DNA from: an uncultured Flavobacteriales bacterium
GTDB taxonomy: Bacteria > Bacteroidota > Bacteroidia > Flavobacteriales > Flavobacteriaceae
Reading direction: 5' to 3'
Assembly (NCBI GenBank): GCA_913058295.1
Contig: CAJXRD010000012.1
Coordinates: 1-61,719 of the forward strand
Length of the DNA stretch: 61,719 bases
Part shown: one piece after another, positions 45,041 to 52,509 of the stretch
Layout of the letters: every line of letters begins with the position of its first letter
Numbering within the stretch: the stretch's first letter is position 1
Notes under the pieces: model-generated
What the model was told of the DNA's origin: nothing
What the model saw: only the letters and a program-made list of their open reading frames with translations
Database searches by the model: none
Position numbers and translations under genes: made by a program

Positions 45041-48000
45041 TTAATTTTCTTCTTCAACAAATAAATATTGAAGATTTAATGAATTAAACGCCTCATTAAA
45101 CGCTTTAATTTCATCTGAAATTAATTGATCAAACTTATCCAATTCAATATTAATTTTTTTAGTTAAATCTTCTTTTACTGCAATGTCCTGTTGCGTTGGC
45201 GGAAAGTCATCCATCCCTACTAAACTGTTTAAATGCCCTAGCTTATTGGTTAACTTGATTGGAAAATTTAATGGATCCTGTCCACTTTTGTTTTGTGTTT
45301 GGTATAATGCCTTTTCTATTTCTGAAAAGTCCTCATTTAATTTTTCAGCTTTTTCAACAAGCTCTTTTACTCGCTCATCTTCTTTGTATTGCTCTTGAAA
45401 AGAAGTCAATTGCGTATTGATATTTCTTATTTTCTCAATCGATTTATGAGCTTTATCAACGGTCTTATTGATGTCGGTAATAAAATCGAATTGCTTTTGC
45501 ATTCCTGCAATATCCGTTTCAGCATTTTCGTCAGGAATTATTGTAAAATCTTGAACTAAGCTTTCTTCTCCAACATGCAATACTACTTTATAATTACCCG
45601 GAACCGCTTTTGGCGCTTTCATACTAGCCCACCATAAAATCATTCCATCTAGTTTTTTAGCCGATTCTCCGCGAGTATCCCAAACAAAACTATTGGAGCC
45701 TTCTTTTACTTTAAATTTATCCTTTTCGTTTTTTGTACTTACCGTTTTTATGGTATCGTTTTTAGAGTTGAGATAGCTCAATCTTATTTCTTTTTCTTCA
45801 GGGTTTTTGACATAGAAATACGTGATTACTCCCGAAGGATGATTGGTCCCTGTAGTTAAAGATTCTTTATTAGAACGACCTTGCATTCTATAAGTGGCTT
45901 TGGGTTTGAAAAGAATATTTTCTTCCTTGTTTACTTCTGAAAGTTGCTGCAATAAACCTAAATCATCCAAAATCCACAAACTTCTTCCTTGAGTTGCAAC
46001 AATTAGGTTGTTCTCTTTTACTTTTAAATCTGTAATAGGAACAATTGGTAAATTTAATTGAAGGGATTCCCAATTAGCACCATCATTAAACGACACATAG
46101 AGCCCCGTTTCGGTACCTGCATATAACATCCCTTTTTTAACAGGGTCTTCTCTAAGTACTCTTGTAAAATGCTCGCTTGGAATTCCGTCTGTGATTTTTT
46201 TCCAGGTTTTTCCGAAGTCATTTGTTTTATAAAGATAGGGTGCAAAATCCCCAGTTTTATATTTAGTTCCTGCTATATAACAAGTCCCTTCATCATAAAC
46301 CGAAGGCTCTATACTATTGATCATCATCCATTCTGGCATTCCGTTTGGCGTTACATTTTCCCAAGATTCTCCCCCATTTCTAGATATATGTACGAGACCA
46401 TCATCACTTCCTGTCCAAAGCAATCCTTCGGTAATTGGAGATTCTGCAGCTGCGAAAATGGTACAATAATATTCCACCGATGTATTATCCTGAGTAATTG
46501 GTCCTCCCGAAGATTTTAGCTTCGTTGAGTCGTTTCGAGTTAAATCTGGACTGATTATATTCCAACTCTCCCCTTCATTTGTTGTTATGTGTACCTGATT
46601 GGAAAAAGTATAAAGTTTTTTAGTATTGTGTTTTGAAAAGAATATTGGAAAATTCCACTGAAAACGATATTTCATATCCTCGGCTCCGTGACCCATTGGG
46701 TTATCTGGCCAAACACTAACACTTCTAACCGTTTTGGTTTTATGATTATATCTAGTTAAAAAACCATCGTAACTTCCTCCATAAACAATATCGTTATTTT
46801 CTGGATCGATAGCTATATGAGCGCTTTCTCCTCCAGCCGTCGACTCCCAATCTTCTTCGTCAATATTCCGGCCTTCATTTCGATGTGAAATTCGAATGGT
46901 CGAATTATCTTGTTGTGCAGCATATATTCTATACGGAAAAGAATTGTCTGTGGTTACTCTATAAAATTGTGCCGTAGGTTGATTATGATAAGTACTCCAA
47001 GTTTCTCCTCCATCATAGGTTGTTTGTGCTCCTCCATCATCTCCCATAACCATTCGTTTTGGGTTTTCTGGAGCTATCCAAAGATCATGATGATCTCCAT
47101 GAGGGGCATTAAATGTACTATAGGTTTTTCCTCCATCGACACTTTTATGGTAATTTACATTTAATACATAAACCACATTTTGATCTTGTGTATCGGCATA
47201 AATACGAGAATAATACCAAGCTCTTTGGCGTAATTTACGTTCGCTATTAATTTGCTTCCAAGTTTCTCCACCATCTGTACTTTTATAAACTCCTCCTTTT
47301 TCTTTGTGCTCTACAATTGCCCAAACTAAATCATTATCTACTGTGGATACGGTTACACCCATATTACCAAGTATACCTTCAGGAAAACCTTCATTCTTCG
47401 AAATCTCTTTCCAAGTTTCTCCATTGTCTATGCTTTTCCAAAGAGCAGAACCATCTCCTCCACTACTTAAACTGTAAGGTGTTCTTCTAATATTCCAGGT
47501 AGCAGCATATAAAATCCTCGGATTAGTAGGATCCATAATTAAATCTACAGCTCCAGAATTTTCATTTACAAATAATTTTTGATCCCAAGTTTTTCCACCG
47601 TCAGTACTTTTATATATTCCTCTTTCTACAGTGGGCTTGTATATATTACCTAGCACTGCTGCAAAAACAATATTATGATCTTTAGGATGAATGACCAATC
47701 TTGGAATATGGCGACTTTTTTCCAAGCCAATTTGTTGCCACGATTTACCAGCGTTTTCGGTTTTCCAAACTCCATATCCCGAAGACACATTACCTCTTAC
47801 GGTAGATTCTCCACCTCCAACATAGATTACATTTGGATCGTCAGTACTAACCGCAATAGCACCAATAGAGCCCCCAAAATAACCGTCAGATATATTCTTC
47901 CATTTTCTTCCTCCATCTTCCGTTTTCCAAACGCCTCCTCCTGTTGCTCCAAAATAAAACAGATTAGGCTTGTTGGGAACTCCCGCTACTGCTGCAGATC

Positions 48001-48145
48001 TTCCTCCTCTAAAAGGTCCAAGTAATCGATACTCCATTGCATCGTATAATTCTGAATTATAATTTTGAGAATGAATCGATTCTGAAGAGATTCCGAAGAA
48101 AAAAAGAAATAGAATCCCTATAAAATTAATTGATGTTGGTTTCAT
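45041..48145 (-). CDS. Exported sortilin/BNR-repeat beta-propeller protein
   Basis: A 1034-residue exported protein with a signal peptide (ending SIHSQ). Many BNR/Asp-box motifs of the form SxDGGxTW (TEDGGRKW, STDGGKTW, SVDGGKTY, NEGESW, NDGANW) spread over residues about 45-720 and form one or two beta-propellers like the VPS10 head of sortilin. A beta-sandwich (about 760-880) and a helical tail (about 890-1034) follow. Such proteins are widely labelled glycosyl hydrolase in Bacteroidota without support; I see no catalytic motif. No T9SS sorting domain is visible. Confidence 0.85.
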   Translation of the reverse strand: MKPTSINFIGILFLFFFGISSESIHSQNYNSELYDAMEYRLLGPFRGGRSAAVAGVPNKPNLFYFGATGGGVWKTEDGGRKWKNISDGYFGGSIGAIAVSTDDPNVIYVGGGESTVRGNVSSGYGVWKTENAGKSWQQIGLEKSRHIPRLVIHPKDHNIVFAAVLGNIYKPTVERGIYKSTDGGKTWDQKLFVNENSGAVDLIMDPTNPRILYAATWNIRRTPYSLSSGGDGSALWKSIDNGETWKEISKNEGFPEGILGNMGVTVSTVDNDLVWAIVEHKEKGGVYKSTDGGETWKQINSERKLRQRAWYYSRIYADTQDQNVVYVLNVNYHKSVDGGKTYSTFNAPHGDHHDLWIAPENPKRMVMGDDGGAQTTYDGGETWSTYHNQPTAQFYRVTTDNSFPYRIYAAQQDNSTIRISHRNEGRNIDEEDWESTAGGESAHIAIDPENNDIVYGGSYDGFLTRYNHKTKTVRSVSVWPDNPMGHGAEDMKYRFQWNFPIFFSKHNTKKLYTFSNQVHITTNEGESWNIISPDLTRNDSTKLKSSGGPITQDNTSVEYYCTIFAAAESPITEGLLWTGSDDGLVHISRNGGESWENVTPNGMPEWMMINSIEPSVYDEGTCYIAGTKYKTGDFAPYLYKTNDFGKTWKKITDGIPSEHFTRVLREDPVKKGMLYAGTETGLYVSFNDGANWESLQLNLPIVPITDLKVKENNLIVATQGRSLWILDDLGLLQQLSEVNKEENILFKPKATYRMQGRSNKESLTTGTNHPSGVITYFYVKNPEEKEIRLSYLNSKNDTIKTVSTKNEKDKFKVKEGSNSFVWDTRGESAKKLDGMILWWASMKAPKAVPGNYKVVLHVGEESLVQDFTIIPDENAETDIAGMQKQFDFITDINKTVDKAHKSIEKIRNINTQLTSFQEQYKEDERVKELVEKAEKLNEDFSEIEKALYQTQNKSGQDPLNFPIKLTNKLGHLNSLVGMDDFPPTQQDIAVKEDLTKKINIELDKFDQLISDEIKAFNEAFNSLNLQYLFVEEEN

Positions 48146-48182
48146 CTGTTTTGTTTAGAGTTTATATGATCGCAAGCAATAT

Positions 48183-48210
48183 ATTTTCGCTCTTTTTAAT
48201 TGGCGAAAAT
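48183..48210 (-). terminator. Possible terminator of the PPK2 operon
   Basis: ATTTTCGC and GCGAAAAT form an 8-bp stem with a 12-base loop about 57 bp past the second PPK2 stop. The T tract is weak. Confidence 0.45.
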
Positions 48211-48266
48211 TATTTTTAAAGATAAGGATTTTTAGAAATGCTATATCAAAAAATGAAATCTAGCAA

Positions 48267-49079
48267 TTAGCTATCAAATTGAATAGGTTCAATAATAGAT
48301 TCGTTTTTAAATTCGTAAGGAATTGTATCTAAAATATGCTCAATAGCTTCTACTCTTGCTCTTGTTTTTTTATTAGCTTTAATCACTTTCCAAGGAGCCA
48401 ATTCTGTATCGGTTTTTAGGAACATTTCTTTTTTATAATCTGTATAATCATCCCATAACTCTAATGCTTTTTGGTCTACTGCGCTATATTTCCATTTTTT
48501 TATCGGACTTGAAATAATGTCCTCAAACCGTTTTTTTTGTTCATTCTTAGAAATTGAAAAGTAGAATTTTATCAATCGTACCCCAGAACCAATAATCATT
48601 CTTTCAAAATCGTTTACTTGATTCATAAAAGTGTCGTATTCTTCTTTAGTACAAAATCCATTAACGGGCTCTACGATTGCTCTATTATACCAACTTCTAT
48701 CAAAAAATACAATACTGCCTTTCTTGGGTAATTGGTTCACATATCGTTGAAAATACCATTGCCCCATTTCTTCTTCTGTCGGTTTTGGCAAAGCGACAAC
48801 TTTAAATTCTCTTGGGTTTAAGTGTTCGGTTGCCCTTCTAATTGCGCCACCTTTTCCTGCAGCATCTCTACCTTCATAAATAATAACAATTTTTTCATCG
48901 GTTTTATGTACCCATTTTTGAAGTTTAATAAGTTCCTCTTGCAACTTTTTTAAACGGATTTCATAATTTAAATAACGTAAGACCCTTTCCGAATTTGCAT
49001 TATCTCTAGATAAAAACATTTTCAAACTCTTATTCTTGTTTAATAAAAGTAGATCTTTTTCTGAAATATTATTCTCCAT
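48267..49079 (-). CDS. ppk2: Polyphosphate kinase 2 family protein (second copy)
   Basis: A 270-residue P-loop kinase: Walker A EGRDAAGKGGAI, then TEHLNPRE, lid-region signature MGQWYFQRYVNQLP, and Walker B VFFDRSWYNRAIVEP. PPK2 enzymes transfer phosphate between polyphosphate and nucleotides. The copy is single-domain (class I or III; the class cannot be set safely by eye). Its start lies 11 bp inside the other PPK2 gene. The pair is clearly paralogous, and both keep all catalytic motifs. Confidence 0.93.
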   Translation of the reverse strand: MENNISEKDLLLLNKNKSLKMFLSRDNANSERVLRYLNYEIRLKKLQEELIKLQKWVHKTDEKIVIIYEGRDAAGKGGAIRRATEHLNPREFKVVALPKPTEEEMGQWYFQRYVNQLPKKGSIVFFDRSWYNRAIVEPVNGFCTKEEYDTFMNQVNDFERMIIGSGVRLIKFYFSISKNEQKKRFEDIISSPIKKWKYSAVDQKALELWDDYTDYKKEMFLKTDTELAPWKVIKANKKTRARVEAIEHILDTIPYEFKNESIIEPIQFDS

Positions 49080-49941
49080 GAGTATCTAGCTGTTTTAGGG
49101 TTCTGTGGTAGCGTTGAACAATATTAGGATCTGGTAGTAGTGTTGTTCCAGAATCTCCTTTTCCTTCATAATCAAATTTTGAAAGCACATAACGAATACT
49201 TTCTAGTCTTGCTTCTTTTTTATTATTCGTTTTTATAATAATCCAAGGACTATAGGTCGTATGGGTATTCACAAACATTAATTCTTTATAATCGGTATAT
49301 TCATTCCACTTATTTTGACCTTCTTGATCTACTGGGCTAAATTTCCATTTTTTCAAGGGATTAGCCAACCTGGATTCGAATCTTTTAAGCTGTTCTTTTT
49401 TTGTAACCGAAAACCAAAATTTTATTAAAACAATTCCATCCTCATAAAGCATATGTTCAAATTCTGGAACTTGAATCATAAATTTATCATATTGCTGTTT
49501 ATTGCAAAATCCCATTACTGGTTCTACAACAGCTCTATTGTACCAACTTCTATCAAAAAAAACAATTTCCCCAGGATTAGGCATTTCTTTTATATAACGT
49601 CTAAAATACCATTGCCCTTGCTCTACCTCAGTAGGTTTCGATAATGCTACAATCCTTCTAGAACGAGGGTTTAGATGTTCTGCCATCCTTCTAATAGATC
49701 CACCTTTTCCGGCTGCATCTCTCCCTTCAAAAATTACGCAAACTCGTTTCTTATGTTTCGTTACCCATTTCTGAAGATTCACTAACTCCGCCTGAAGCTT
49801 TACCAATTGATCTTCATATTCTACATTGTAAAGAATGGTATTTAAACGGTCTTCACTTACTTTTGATTTAAGAATTTTTAAAAATTCTTTTTTATCAATT
49901 TTCCCACTTTCAAAATCTTTAAAGTCTTCTAATGCTAGCAT
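49069..49941 (-). CDS. ppk2: Polyphosphate kinase 2 family protein (first copy)
   Basis: A 290-residue PPK2 with EGRDAAGKGGSI, AEHLNPRS, EQGQWYFRRYIKEMP and VFFDRSWYNRAVVEP. It has about 20 extra residues at the ends compared with the second copy. The genes overlap by 11 bp, so equal production through coupling is likely and a heteromeric enzyme is possible. The gene is divergent from the DinB-like gene. Confidence 0.93.
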   Translation of the reverse strand: MLALEDFKDFESGKIDKKEFLKILKSKVSEDRLNTILYNVEYEDQLVKLQAELVNLQKWVTKHKKRVCVIFEGRDAAGKGGSIRRMAEHLNPRSRRIVALSKPTEVEQGQWYFRRYIKEMPNPGEIVFFDRSWYNRAVVEPVMGFCNKQQYDKFMIQVPEFEHMLYEDGIVLIKFWFSVTKKEQLKRFESRLANPLKKWKFSPVDQEGQNKWNEYTDYKELMFVNTHTTYSPWIIIKTNNKKEARLESIRYVLSKFDYEGKGDSGTTLLPDPNIVQRYHRTLKQLDTHGE

Positions 49942-50034
49942 ATATAATTGAATGTAATTTATAAAGGTCTTAAATATTTTTCAATTAATTGGTGACAATA
50001 ATCAGTTTTATCTTTTTAAAATGAAAAACCTTTT

Positions 50035-50062
50035 TTGAAGTATCTTTATAGGCATATTTTTG
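50035..50062 (+). promoter_or_regulatory. Promoter of the DinB-like gene
   Basis: TTG, 17 bp, TATTTTTG, fitting the Bacteroidota consensus with slightly short spacing. It lies 21 bp before the ATG. Confidence 0.6.
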
Positions 50063-50083
50063 TTTATTTATTAAAAATTAAAG

Positions 50084-50602
50084 ATGAAAAAATCAATACT
50101 CGTTTTATTTGTTTTGCTGTTGCCCTTTTCAAATATAAATGCCCAACAAACTACTGTAAAAGATGCTTTTCTTGAAAAATGGGAAAACTCTAAAAATTAC
50201 TTAATTGAAATTGCAGAAGCCATGACTGAAGAATTATATGATTTTAAACCTACCGAAAGGCAAATGAGTTTTAAAGAACAATTATTACATATAAATGGGA
50301 ATTTGGAGTGGCTTAGCAACTCTTACTTTAAAGAAATAAAATACGAAAAAGGGAAACCTAATTTGGATATGAGTAAAGTAGAAACTATTTTGGAATTAGA
50401 AAAAGGATTTGATAATGTTATTCAAATTATCGAAAAAACACCCGATGAAGATTTAATTGAAACGGTTGACTTCTTTGCAGGACCAAAAAGTAAATTGCAG
50501 ATTTTAAACCTTATGCAAGATCATGTGACTCATCATAGAGGGCAATTGATTGTTTATTTAAACTTAAATGAGATTGATCCCCCTAAATATAGTGGTTGGT
50601 AA
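50084..50602 (+). CDS. Exported DinB-fold protein
   Basis: A 172-residue four-helix protein of the DinB/YfiT superfamily with a signal peptide (ending NINAQ). Putative metal His are visible in LLHINGN and HVTHHRGQL, the usual three-His pattern. Most DinB-fold proteins are cytoplasmic thiol transferases or damage-related enzymes, so export is notable, although exported members are common in Bacteroidota. The methyltransferase gene starts 4 bp after its stop, so the two are cotranscribed. Its substrate is unknown. Confidence 0.84.
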   Translation: MKKSILVLFVLLLPFSNINAQQTTVKDAFLEKWENSKNYLIEIAEAMTEELYDFKPTERQMSFKEQLLHINGNLEWLSNSYFKEIKYEKGKPNLDMSKVETILELEKGFDNVIQIIEKTPDEDLIETVDFFAGPKSKLQILNLMQDHVTHHRGQLIVYLNLNEIDPPKYSGW

Positions 50603-50606
50603 AATT

Positions 50607-51080
50607 ATGGAAACAGCATATATAAAAACTCCAATTGGAGGCCTAGAAATTAAAGGAGATGAAAACGGATTGGCGTCTGTGCATTTTTTAGAAACCGAAG
50701 TGGAAGAAACTTCAAGAAATTCAGAATACCTGCAAGCCACAATAAACCAACTTCTAGAATATTTTGAAGGAACTCGAACTGAATTTCAATTAAAACTCAA
50801 CCCCCAAGGAACCGATTTTCAGAAAAGGGTTTGGAAAAAATTAGAAGAGATTCCTTGTGCAAAAACAGTTTCCTACCAAGAAATCGCTAACCGGCTTGGT
50901 GATCCTAAAGTAATAAGAGCGGCTGCTTCTGCCAATGGGAAAAACCCTATTTCTATTATTATTCCATGTCACCGGGTTATTGGAAGTGATGGCTCCTTAA
51001 CTGGATATGCCAGTGGATTACACCGTAAAAAATGGTTGTTAGATCATGAATGTCCCGTGAAGCAACAATCCCTATTTTGA
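50607..51080 (+). CDS. ogt: Methylated-DNA-[protein]-cysteine methyltransferase
   Basis: A 157-residue DNA repair protein that takes alkyl groups from O6-alkylguanine onto its own Cys. The acceptor motif is IIPCHRVIG; the helix-turn-helix SYQEIANRLGDPKVIRAAASA contains the Arg finger. The ATG at 50607 is chosen over an in-frame ATG at 50568 inside the DinB-like gene, because METAYIKTPIGGLEI is the family start. No Ada-type regulatory domain is attached. Confidence 0.94.
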   Translation: METAYIKTPIGGLEIKGDENGLASVHFLETEVEETSRNSEYLQATINQLLEYFEGTRTEFQLKLNPQGTDFQKRVWKKLEEIPCAKTVSYQEIANRLGDPKVIRAAASANGKNPISIIIPCHRVIGSDGSLTGYASGLHRKKWLLDHECPVKQQSLF

Positions 51081-51144
51081 TAAATTTAGATTTATAAAAA
51101 AACGCTTATCTTTATAATTCCTTCCCAATTAGAATACTTTCAAA

Positions 51145-51858
51145 ATGTTAAAAAGAATTAAACTAGACTCTATCTTATTCTTAGATATTGAGACTGTTCC
51201 TTTAAATTCTGATTTTAACCAATTAGGGGAAACAGAAAAATCATTATGGGAACAGAAAACAAAGTACCAGCGTAAAGAAGATTTCACCCCCGAAGAATTT
51301 TACGATCGTGCTGGAATTTGGGCAGAATTCGGAAAAATCATCTGTATTTCGGTAGGCTATTTTGTTTTTAAAGGTGATATAAGAAACTTTAGAGTAACTA
51401 CATTTCATGGGGAAGAAGTCGATCTATTAAATGAGTTTAAAACCCTTTTGGAAACGCATTATAATAAACCTCAACATTTGCTTTGTGCACATAATGGTAA
51501 GGAATTCGATTTTCCTTTTATCGCCCGAAGAATGATAATTAACCGTATTGACATCCCTTTTAAGCTAAATCTATTTGGCAAAAAACCATGGGAAGTAGCG
51601 CATTTAGACACCTTAGAATTATGGAAATTTGGAGATTATAAAACCTATACCTCTCTTAAATTAATGACTCATGTCTTAGGAGTGCCTTCCCCAAAAGATG
51701 ATATTGAGGGTAGTGAGGTTTGTAAGGTGTATTATCAAGATAATGATATTGATAGGATCATTCGTTATTGCGAAAAAGATACCATTGCCGTAGCTCAAAT
51801 CATACTTCGTCTTCGAAATGAAGAAATTCTTGTTGATGATGAAATTCTTTCTGTATAA
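51145..51858 (+). CDS. PolB-like 3'-5' exonuclease (predicted)
   Basis: A 237-residue RNase H-fold exonuclease: motif I FLDIETVP (DxE), motif II AHNGKEFDFPF, motif III YCEKDTIAVAQ. The acidic residues for two-metal catalysis are in place. It belongs to the family of stand-alone PolB-like proofreading-type nucleases whose targets are not well defined. It follows the alkyl-repair gene by 64 bp on the same strand. Confidence 0.88.
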   Translation: MLKRIKLDSILFLDIETVPLNSDFNQLGETEKSLWEQKTKYQRKEDFTPEEFYDRAGIWAEFGKIICISVGYFVFKGDIRNFRVTTFHGEEVDLLNEFKTLLETHYNKPQHLLCAHNGKEFDFPFIARRMIINRIDIPFKLNLFGKKPWEVAHLDTLELWKFGDYKTYTSLKLMTHVLGVPSPKDDIEGSEVCKVYYQDNDIDRIIRYCEKDTIAVAQIILRLRNEEILVDDEILSV

Positions 51859-51863
51859 AAATA

Positions 51864-51905
51864 GACCACGGATATCACGGATTATACAGATCAATCACGG
51901 ATTTT
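51864..51905 (+). repeat. ACGGAT repeat, left copy beside GxxExxY gene
   Basis: A 42-bp sequence starting GACCACGGATATCACGGATT, found again at 52321-52362 with only two differences. It holds three ACGGAT units. It begins 5 bp after the exonuclease stop codon and ends 16 bp before the GxxExxY start. Confidence 0.88.
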
Positions 51906-51921
51906 AAAAAACTATCGAATC

Positions 51922-52314
51922 ATGTTATTACATCAAGATGTTTCAAAAACAATAATTAAATGCTTTTACAAAGTTTATAACTCTCTTGGTTATGGCTTTT
52001 TGGAAAAAGTATATGAAAATGCTTTATGCATTGAACTAAGAAAATCTGGATTAAAATATGACGCTCAACAAAAAATTAATGTTTTTTACAAAGGTGAAAA
52101 GGTAGGATTATATTATGCTGATATAGTTGTTGAGGATAAAATCATCATTGAACTAAAGGCTAGTGCTTTGATAGAAGAACACGAATATCAATTACTAAAC
52201 TACTTAAAAGCTACCGAAATTGAAATTGGATTATTATTAGGGTTTGGGAAAGAGGCTACATTTGTTAGAAAAATATTTACCAATGACCGAAAGCATGAAC
52301 ATCTACAAAGATAA
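51922..52314 (+). CDS. GxxExxY-family protein (PD-(D/E)XK nuclease fold)
   Basis: A 130-residue protein with the family signature GFLEKVY (GxxExxY) followed by ENAL. The nuclease-like core is ADIVVEDKIIIELKA, with Asp then Glu-x-Lys as in PD-(D/E)XK enzymes. It ends with a Leu-Gly-rich segment (IGLLLGFGKEATFVRK). No biochemical activity is established for the family as far as I know. Directly repeated ACGGAT-rich sequences lie on both sides within 20 bp of its start and 6 bp of its stop. Confidence 0.9.
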   Translation: MLLHQDVSKTIIKCFYKVYNSLGYGFLEKVYENALCIELRKSGLKYDAQQKINVFYKGEKVGLYYADIVVEDKIIIELKASALIEEHEYQLLNYLKATEIEIGLLLGFGKEATFVRKIFTNDRKHEHLQR

Positions 52315-52320
52315 AAAATT

Positions 52321-52410
52321 GACCACGGATATCACGGATTATACTGATTAATCACGGATTTTTAATAAACATTGAATCTGTGGAAATTCGTAAAATCCGT
52401 TAGATCCGTG
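52321..52410 (+). repeat. ACGGAT repeat, right copy with inverted arm
   Basis: Positions 52321-52362 repeat the left copy. Further right, 52395-52410 is the inverse of 52324-52339 with 14 of 16 positions paired (ATCCGTTAGATCCGTG against CACGGATATCACGGAT). The right flank can therefore fold into a long hairpin, whereas the left copy has no such partner arm. Confidence 0.85.
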
Positions 52411-52479
52411 TTCCCATAAATCAAAGATTACCAAAATATAATCACTCAAAAAGCAATCGGAATACCCAGCATTTTTCAT

Positions 52480-52487
52480 TAAATTTG
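52480..52487 (+). promoter_or_regulatory. Possible -7 box of the S9 peptidase gene
   Basis: TAAATTTG fits TAnnTTTG and lies 22 bp before the ATG; no TTG upstream. Confidence 0.45.
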
Positions 52488-52509
52488 AAAAAAAATATAT
52501 CCTATTCTC

